A stretch of DNA of 64,000 bases. It comes from Amblyomma americanum. Taxonomy: Eukaryota > Arthropoda > Arachnida > Ixodida > Ixodidae. The stretch covers positions 26,248,269-26,312,268 of the forward strand of contig NC_135505.1 in NCBI RefSeq assembly GCF_052857255.1. Direction: 5' to 3'. The notes beneath the pieces are model-generated. The model searched no databases, had not been told where the DNA came from, and was given only the letters and a program-made list of their open reading frames with translations. Shown in pieces: positions 57,172 through 64,000 of this stretch. Within the stretch, counting starts at the first letter, position 1. The number at the start of each line of letters is the position of its first letter. The position numbers were made by a program, and so were the translations under genes.

Positions 57172-58700
57172 CCTGAAGGAGCCTTTCTTGTGACCATGGA
57201 TGTAAAATCCTTAAACACAAACATTCCCCATGCCGACGGCATTGCAGCCCTTTTAGAATCTTATGAACAGCAGAGACTTCATAAATCTCCAAGCCCAAAC
57301 GTCTTAGGAACACTAGCCAAAATTGTGTAAGAATATAATAGCTTATAATTTGATCTTCAATATTATCTACAAGTAAGTGGGACCGCTATGGGAACAAGAA
57401 TGGCCCCAAATTATGCCAGCATCTTCATGCATCACATATAGTCAAAATTTCTTGTAAAATTCAGCCGCACTTTTACAATCGCTATCTGGAGTATATTTTT
57501 ATAATATGGACACACAGAACAACAACGTATACATTTAATTGACAGTTTCAACTCCGTACACCCCGACATAAAGTTTACCCACACCTACACAACCAGTAAA
57601 ATCAATTTTCTTCATGTTGACATTCTGGTGGACAAGGGTTCAGTTCGTACAACCGTTTGTAGAAAACCAACCGACTCTCAAAAATATCTACATTTTCAAA
57701 GCGCCCATCCCCGTCACTGCACAACCAGCATCCTTTATTCGCAGGCCCATTGTTTTCGAAGTATCTGCTCAAACGACCTAGACTATCGTGAAAACTGCGA
57801 ACAGAAGCGCAACGTGCTCTTAACACAGCGCTATTCACCTTCCCTTATTGATGACGCCATAAGCAGAGCTTCAAATCTGAACCGTAGTCAAATACTCCTG
57901 GGGCACCGAAGAGATAACCGAAATGATTACCCTACAAACCTTACTCTCACATTTAACAATAACGCGCCGAACATAAACAGAATTCTTAATAACCCCTTTA
58001 ATATTCTCGAGCAAAGTCAACGACTATCGAAAATATTTACATGCGCACTCCGCGTGATTTAAAGGCGTGCCAAAAACATTCAGAACCATCCATTCCACTC
58101 CAAGGAACACAAAACCCGAAAATAAGAATGCCAGCCCTGTGGTAAAGGTCGCTGCAAAGTTTGCAAGCACATTTTTAATTTAATCGGTTTTTGGTGGAAA
58201 AGAAATGGCGCAGTATCTGTCCCATATATCGTTGGACACCTGAACCGCGTCGTAAGGGAAGGGACTACGTGTTCCGCAACTAGTACGAGGTCAGTTTTAC
58301 AGCATTCAATCAACGTTAACTTTGACTGCGACTCATCAAACATTATTTACCTTCTTGAATGCGCTCTGTGTAGCCAACAATACATAGAACAAGCAAACAC
58401 TGCATTCCCCATTCGATTTAACAATCACCGCGCACACACCAAGTCTCTCCCAAATAATCCCCAATCCAAGCATGTCAACTAGAAGGACACCCATTTGACC
58501 AACTAAAAGTAACAATTATTCAAGGGGAATTAAAAAACAGCGAGAACGTGAACAACGTGAATCCCATTTTATCCACAAGTTTAATACTATTCAAGAAGGT
58601 CTTAACGAAAAGCCTGGTACCCTTTCCTTTATTCACGGCCTCCAAACAAAATGATACTACAGTTCTCGTTAATTGGCTAAGTCAGATATACCCTTTATAA
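57172..58700 (+). pseudogene. Penelope copy A RT and GIY-YIG ORF, decayed
   Basis: Parallels copy [31 protein letters not shown], then IHFQS-type sequence and the C-terminal region. The RT motif C region (about 57480-57510) is damaged, reading SRYLEYIFII without the two Asp. Stops occur at about 57327 and 57440. A SINE-A fragment splits the region before GIY-YIG (about 58172-58266). The endonuclease reads CSQQYIEQANTAF, with changes in the YIG-x-T motif. The copy is inactive. Confidence 0.82.
58172..58266 (-). repeat. SINE-A 3' fragment inside copy A
   Basis: GAAATGGCGCAGTATCTGTC and the GGACACCTGAACCGCG block. Absent at the same place in copy B (about 63128). Confidence 0.85.
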
Positions 58701-59423
58701 CTCCTAGTGCATATCCCAGGCAATAATACCTCTCCTTACTTACACTATCCTGCCTCGTGCAGTATTGAAAAGGTTTGACGTTCTTTCCTTCCTTTTTTCC
58801 GACAATTTGAAATCCTTGTACACAGCTAGCCCAGCCGTCCTCCACTACAAACAAGTATTCCCGACGAAGTCGGTTCAACGACCCTGCCCGGGAGAGGGGT
58901 GCACTGTTCAGTGAAACCCAGACCCCCTGAGTAAGTTCTTACAGATGTGCTCGTTAACGTAGCCCACTCCTTCCTTAAAGTTCTAGCCCTCGGCTCACCG
59001 GAAATTAGTGAGACCCCCAAAGGGCGCCTGGATTGGCCTGTTCGTCGCTGCCAGTGTCATTTGCGCAGCGGCGCTTCTTTGGCCACGCATCTGCAGCGGC
59101 GTCCATCTTTGTGTTCGTGGATTTTGTTTGCACGTTTTGCTTTTGTACGCCTGTGGTTGTCGCGCTGCCCATGTCACCCGCACCGTCTTCCTCTCGCTTT
59201 CTCTCGTTTCGCCATCCCTTTTTTACCCCGTCCTTCCTTTCTATACTAGTTCCCCTTTTTTTCTTTTCTTTCAATTTTTGCATCCTCCTCTAATCTTGTC
59301 CCTGCCTGCTCCCCGCACCTTCATCTTTAATTTTCTTATTTTTGTTCAATTTATTGAACTGTTGTTGCTATTTGCTTGTTACACTCCTTTCTCTCTCCTC
59401 TGCAGCTCACAAACTTAAAACTT
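58701..59423 (+). other. Penelope copy A 3' UTR
   Basis: The first 410 bp closely match the window end (63572-64000) in copy B. The rest is pyrimidine-rich (CTTTC and TTTC runs) before the terminal repeat. Confidence 0.7.
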
Positions 59424-59520
59424 CCATCTGACGTGAGACCACTACTGTCCTGAAGAAGACCGCACCGTGGTCGTAACGTTGATAAATAAATGTGTCGCTG
59501 TAGAAGTGCCCACTTCTCTT
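59424..59520 (+). repeat. Penelope terminal repeat, direct copy
   Basis: Partner of 57074-57170. The hammerhead-like core is at 59450-59476: CTGAAGA, A, GACCGC-ACC-GTGGTC, then GTAA where GAAA is expected, so this copy would be inactive. It ends copy A and probably opens copy B. Confidence 0.75.
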
Positions 59521-59572
59521 AAATCTTTATCCTGCAGAGCAAACGCAACCTACGTTCGTAACATTCTCTACA

Positions 59573-60251
59573 ATGGCTCCGGCTCGCACTTCATCAAGAC
59601 ACGTCCTTTGTAAATTCCCCATCGAGAGCCCAACTAGCGCCATCAACGGGGACTCTCAAGTGAAATACTTGCACCAGCACTTCGATCCTGCGATCCCTCA
59701 CACCCCAGCATTTATCTGCCAACCTGGTGCCAAAATTGGACATCCGCAACCTCCTGGATTGGGTACCACAAGGTGTGTCGGAGATCGTACTTCACATCGG
59801 ATGCAACGACGTCGCAATCAAGGATGCCGCTACCGCCGCAGGCCGGTACGTGCAACTGATCCATCAAATCAGAGCAGGAAGATCTTTTATTATTTACATT
59901 TTTGCAACGTTCGTGCTACGTCGGGCTCCAAATTTGCGAAGAAATTCAACCTACAGGCCTCAAGTAGTAAAGATCAACCAGAAGGCCTAGACCTTTAATG
60001 CCCTCCTTATCGACATCTGCCGAGGAGAGCAGAACACATTCTTATTAGATGATCGAATGGTAATATTCCACCCTAGCACAATTCTGTCTGCAGATGGCGT
60101 GCACCCCAGCTTCGGTCGAGTCTCGTTATTGTCTTTGAACATCTATAACTTATTCCTCCGAATTCGCCATCGCAGATTGGGGCAATGGAGAGGCTACGCG
60201 CCACAACATCCAGAACGTCGGCAGCAACAAAATTCGATTAATACTCCATAA
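59573..60251 (+). pseudogene. SGNH/GDSL esterase-like ORF1 of Penelope copy B
   Basis: SGNH hydrolases are esterases and lipases defined by four conserved blocks. Here I see INGDSQVKYL with the nucleophile Ser (nt 59654), FICQPGAKI with the block II Gly, VLHIGCND with the block III Asn (nt 59805), and ADGVHPS with the Asp-x-x-His pair (nt 60093-60104). All four catalytic-type residues are present. A frame change near 59725 and one in-frame TAG at 59988 break it. The start ATG (context ACAATGG) lies 53 bp after the terminal repeat. Esterase domains are known in ORF1 of CR1/L2-type LINEs and GDSL-type genes in rotifer Athena/Terminon Penelope relatives, so a LINE origin is the alternative. Position and frame continuity to ORF2 favour a Penelope component. 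Confidence 0.72.
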
Positions 60252-60287
60252 CCTCGAAAATTCGCACAAGTCGTATGCCAAAATGCT

Positions 60288-60673
60288 ATGTCTACCAGAC
60301 AAGCAGCAGCAAGCCGTCCAGACATCACCACCAGCACACCACTCACCTCCCGGACATCAAGGGGACGCTGCAGCGCAGCACTAAAACAGCAACCCCACAC
60401 CACCAGTGGCACAGCAGCAGCACATTCCCCTACAGCAAGCAGCTCAGCCCAGGCGAGCACATCAAACAAGCCATCGTGTCGTGAGGCAAGCCGAAAAGAA
60501 GTACACAACCGACGCGGAAACCTGCCGTGGATTCTGCACCAGAACAGCAACCCATCACCAGCAGCCCGCCATATAACTGTGGACCGACCCCCAGCACCCC
60601 TGTTTTACCATATGACCTCCGGAAGCGTTGTGGTTCCGCCCAGCGAGTGCGCCGGGACTGATACACAGGCCGC
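60288..60673 (+). pseudogene. Low-complexity extension of ORF1
   Basis: Same frame as the second half of the esterase ORF, after a TAA at 60249. It is rich in Ser, Thr, Pro, Ala and Gln with short QQP/TSG patterns and looks like a flexible linker. It ends in TDTQAA where a candidate splice donor GTGAGT begins at 60674. Confidence 0.5.
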
Positions 60674-60731
60674 GTGAGTACTCCGCCTTCCTTGTTCTCA
60701 TATCACCGGCAGCCCTATTTCAAATCTTCAG
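60674..60731 (+). other. Candidate 58-nt GT-AG intron
   Basis: Donor GTGAGT at 60674, pyrimidine-rich middle and acceptor CTTCAG ending at 60731. Splicing it out joins the ORF1 frame (…TQAA) directly in frame to FPKLRKTIDKR of ORF2. A nearer AG at 60712 would give only 39 nt. Introns are known in Penelope-like elements. Without splicing, ORF1 ends in TGA at 60675. Confidence 0.5.
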
Positions 60732-63571
60732 GTTTCCTAAATTACGAAAAACAATTGATAAGCGAATTAGACACGACGTTCATGTTAAAACCTTAAAAAC
60801 GTACCTCCGGGCTAATGTCGTACCGAAAGGTCTACAAGTAAAGCTGATACCAGCAATGAATATTCTGTCAGAAGGAGACAAAAAGAAATAGAACGACATA
60901 TTAAAATCAGCTTCCCTAGAGTTACTCAAAATTACTATTCGGCACTCTGAGAAAACTTTGGTGATACTGGGAAAAAAGGAGCGTCGAGGTAGGAATAATC
61001 TTCTTGTTTGCGCGCTGGAGGCCGAGGAATTAGAACATTTAAAAACAAAAAAACTTCAGAAACAGGCATATTCAAAATTAGGAAATTTACACGGACAAAG
61101 TTCCCCATGACGAATGGCTGAAAGAAGTACTAAGTGCGGTTGGATCAAACTCTCCCCACCCCAATATCACTCAGTCAAAGATCAGCCAATGGCAAACACT
61201 CTCAAAGCAGGTCTATCAAAGTGTAGACAACGTCACCAATCTATCTCTAACACCGCTCGCAGAGTATGAGCGAGCCGTCCTATCTAGGGGGCGGACTTTT
61301 TGCCCCCGCACAGGCAAATACAAAGAATTCCAACTCCTGAAAGATCTTGACGACTTCGTCAGAAAACTTCGCCTGAGAGAATACTTCTTTGATAAGCGCG
61401 AAAACCCCCACCAAAACTCGGACTTCCACGCAGCAAACCAAAATTGGACTCCCAACATCGGGCGGGAAAAACACTTGAATATCTATATTAAGGCAGTTCA
61501 AAATGACATTATTGAAATTTTTAAAAACCACAGGTTAGGACCAGACAATCTTCCTAAAAGAGAACGTACTGCTCTAGAGGCGCTCAGCAACCACACCGAC
61601 ATCGTCATCAAGCCAGCTGATAAGGGTGGGGGCATTGTTATCTTGAAGAGGGATGACTATTTAGCAGAAGGCATCCGACAGCTTTCTGACAAAAATGTGT
61701 ATAAACAACTTCATGGCGAACCCACCGACGAGCACTCGAAAGCTATATATGACATCCTCCTTCACCTCACAAAACACAATGAAATCTCCCCGAAACTATG
61801 CAAGTCACCCACGGCTACCCATCCTTCTCCTGTGCGTTTTTACATGCTTCCTAAATTACATGAACCCGGTATTCCTGAATGGCCAATAAATAAATTTCAG
61901 GAATCGGCACCATCACAGAACGAGTATCAAAGTACATTGACACTCTAATTAGCCACATTCCAGCCACACATCCATCCTCCATCAAAGATACAAACCACTT
62001 CCTCCACCAGATAGACAATATAACATTGCCTGAAGGAGAGTTTCTTGTGACCATGGATGTAACATCCTTATATGCAAACATTCCCCATGCCGACGGCATT
62101 GCAACCTTTTTAGAATCTTATGAACAGCAGAGACCTCATGAATGTCCAAGCCCAAACGTCTTAGGAACACTAGCCAAAATTGTGTTAGAATATAATAGCT
62201 TCGAATTTGATCTTCAAAATTATCTACTAGTAAGTGGCTCCGCTATAGGAACAAGCATGGCCCCAAATAATGCCAACATCTTGATGCATCATATAGATTC
62301 AAAATTTCTTTCTTCTTGTTCAATTCAGCCGCACTTTTTCAAGCGCAATTTGGATGATATTTTTATAATATCGACAAACACAGAACAACAACGTATCCAA
62401 TTCATTGACAGTTTCAACTCCGTACACCCGAACATAAAGTTTACGCACACCTACTCAGCCAGTCAAATTAATTTTCTTGATGTTGACATTCTGGTGGACA
62501 AGCGGTTAGTTCGTACAACCGTTTATAGAAAACCAACCGACTCTCAAAAATGTGTACATTTTCAAAGCGCCGATCCCCGTCACTGCAAAACCAGCATGCC
62601 TTATTCGCAGGCCCATTGTTTTCGAAGAATCTGCTCTAACGACCTAGACTATCATGACAACTCCGAACGCATGCGCAATCTGCTCTTAACACAGCGCTAT
62701 CCACGTTCCCGTAATAATGACGCCATAAGCAGAGCTTCAAATCTGAACCGTAGTCAAATACTCCAGGGGCACCGAGGAGATAACCGAAATGATTACATTA
62801 CAAACCTTACCCTCACATTTAACAGTAACGCCGTTTAAGAGCGTACGGCGTTGGGCTAGTCGGTCAATCATGATAAATACAAGGGGCAGTACACCCCCTT
62901 GTATTTACGACAACAGTAACGCACCGAACATAAACAGAATTCTTAATAAGCCCTTTAATATTCTCCAGCAAAGTCAACGACTATCAAAAATATTTACATG
63001 CGCACCCCATGTGATTTACAGGCGTGCCAAGAACATTCAGAACCATCTAGTCCGCTCTAAGGAACACAATACCCGAAAATACAAATGCCACCAGCATTGT
63101 GGTAAAGGTCGCTGCAAAGCTTGCAAGGACATGCACACTAAGTGTTCCGCAACTCGTACGAGGTCAGTTTTCTAGCATTCAATCAACGGCAACTTTGACC
63201 GCGACTCATCAAACATTATTTACCTTCTTGAATGCACTGTGTGTAACCAGCAATACATAGGACAGACAAACATTGCATTCATCATTCGATTTAACAATCA
63301 CCGCGCACACACCAAGTCTCTCCCAAATATTCCCCAATCCAAGCATGCAAACTCAGAAGGAGACCCATTTGATCAACTAAAAGTAACAATTATTCAAGGG
63401 GACTTCAAAAACGGCGAGAACGTGAACAGCGTGAATCCCATTTTATCCACAAGTTTAATACTTTTCAAGAAGGTTTTAACAAAAGGCCTGGTACCCTTTC
63501 TATTATTCACGGCCTCCAAACAAAATGATACTACAGTTCTAGTTAATTGGCCAACTCAGATATACCCTTAA
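60732..63571 (+). pseudogene. Penelope copy B ORF2: reverse transcriptase and GIY-YIG endonuclease
   Basis: The N-terminal domain includes NLSLTPLAEYERAVLSRGRT and FCPRTGKYKEF, then IVIKPADKGGGIVILKRDDY and FYMLPKLHEPG, all typical of Penelope RTs. RT motif A is VTMDVTSLYANIPHADG, B is GSAIGTSMAPNNANI and C is NLDDIFI (about 62350). The region before the endonuclease has a Cys-rich CGKGRCKACKD. GIY-YIG reads CTVCNQQYIGQT with RFNNHRAHT (from about 63230). Breaks are a stop near 60889, frame changes between 60890 and 61200, one near 61900, the 80-bp insertion at 62832 and one near 63172. The RT core from 62026 to 62838 is uninterrupted. GIY-YIG nicks DNA to prime insertion in this group. Confidence 0.9.
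62832..62911. mobile_element. 80-bp insertion with 11-bp target duplication
   Basis: The direct repeat aacagtaacgc at 62821-62831 and 62912-62922 brackets 80 bp absent from copy A. The insert contains GCGTTGGGCTAGTCGGTC and ends with a perfect 12-bp hairpin (AAATACAAGGGG around an 8-9 base loop). It has no A box/B box pair I can be sure of. Confidence 0.8.
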
Positions 63572-64000
63572 TAACTCCTAGTGTATATCCCAGGAAATCA
63601 TACCCCTCCTTACTTACACTATCCTTCCTCGTGCAGTATTGATAAGCTTTGACGTTCTTTCCTTACTTTTTCCGACAATTTGAAATCTTTGCAAAAAGAT
63701 AGCCTAGCCCTCCTCCACTACAAACAAGTGTTCCCGACGAACTCGGTTCAACGACCCGGCCAGGGAGAGGGATGCACTGTTCAGTGAAACCCAGACCCCC
63801 TGAGTAAGTTCTTACACAGGTGCTCGTTAACGTGTCCCACTCCTTCCTTAACGTACTAGCCCTCGGCTCACCGGAAATTAGTGAGACCCCCAAAAGGCGC
63901 CTGGTTTGGCCTGTTCGTCGCTGCCAGTGTCATTTGCGAAGCGGCGCCTCTTTGGCCACGCATCGGCAGCGGCGCCGATCTTTGTTTTTGTGCATTTTGT
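63572..64000 (+). other. Penelope copy B 3' UTR (cut by window end)
   Basis: Matches 58701-59110 of copy A with scattered differences. No terminal repeat is reached. Confidence 0.8.

Larger units (their letters stand above)
57074..59520 (+). mobile_element. Penelope-like element copy A (5' truncated, inverted termini)
   Basis: Inverted terminus (57074-57170), RT/GIY-YIG ORF lacking its N-terminal half, 3' UTR, and terminal repeat in direct orientation (59424-59520). The coding part begins abruptly at 57172, in the block before RT motif A. Inverted termini around a truncated copy are a known Penelope arrangement. Copy B follows directly and shares the terminal repeat at 59424. Confidence 0.85.
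59424..64000 (+). mobile_element. Penelope-like element copy B with SGNH ORF1 (runs off window)
   Basis: Terminal repeat, short leader, esterase-like ORF1 (59573-60251) with a Pro/Ser/Thr/Gln-rich extension (to 60673), RT and GIY-YIG ORF2 (about 60732-63571), then 3' UTR to the end of the window. An 80-bp insertion interrupts it at 62832-62911. ORF2 shares order and sequence with copy A from 62030 on. Confidence 0.82.

Noticed and set aside
1..64000. CRISPR arrays, bacterial operons, riboswitches or rRNA genes
   Set aside because: None seen. Regularly spaced repeats here are microsatellites, the 300-bp monomers and the 118-bp array, and the element content is that of an animal genome.

Overview
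The window looks like intergenic DNA of a hard tick (Ixodidae, probably metastriate). The evidence is the density of tRNA-derived SINEs with the head 'TGGCTCAGTGG ... GGTTCGAACCC', of the kind reported from ixodid ticks (Ruka-type), together with I-group LINEs, Penelope-like elements and a P-element/THAP transposase relic. I found no intact host gene. Almost everything recognisable is a transposable element, usually broken and often nested.

Layout. 1-15 kb: SINE copies of at least four families, several with exact target-site duplications, a LINE 3' end whose tail has grown into a 550-bp ATCC microsatellite, and long stretches I cannot assign. 15.8-23.6 kb: an unclassified repeat block split by a nearly complete minus-strand LINE (LINE-1, 17115-22541). 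An inverted second copy of the block at 44.9-46.5 kb lacks the LINE and so acts as an empty-site control. 24.8-25.2 kb: an inverted pair of Penelope-type termini between TA repeats. 25.4-30.5 kb: a minus-strand P-element/THAP9-like transposase relic with at least one clear intron, interrupted by an 813-bp Harbinger-like element. 31.1-34.3 kb: a minus-strand L1/Tx1-like LINE relic. 36.5-43.3 kb: a plus-strand LINE (LINE-3) preceded by about five and a half 300-bp monomers, each with a TATA box. 43.3-47.6 kb: SINE pieces and the inverted repeat block. 48.9-50.2 kb: a second Penelope family. 50.2-51.7 kb: two small minus-strand Arg-rich ORFs around a CpG/CRE/NRF1-type region with a 118-bp tandem repeat. 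52.8-56.9 kb: LINE-6 (plus strand), with LINE-2 (minus strand, 5' inverted) inserted in its coding sequence and flanked by an 11-bp duplication. 57.1-64.0 kb: two same-strand copies of one Penelope-like element. Copy A is 5' truncated and flanked by inverted termini. Copy B runs off the window.

The most notable system is Penelope copy B. Downstream of its terminal repeat (with a hammerhead-like core) lies an ORF with all four SGNH/GDSL esterase blocks. A candidate 58-nt GT-AG intron would fuse this ORF in frame to the RT/GIY-YIG ORF. That would be an endonuclease-bearing Penelope element with an esterase-type N-terminal module. All calls come from reading motifs by eye; no search or alignment program was run.
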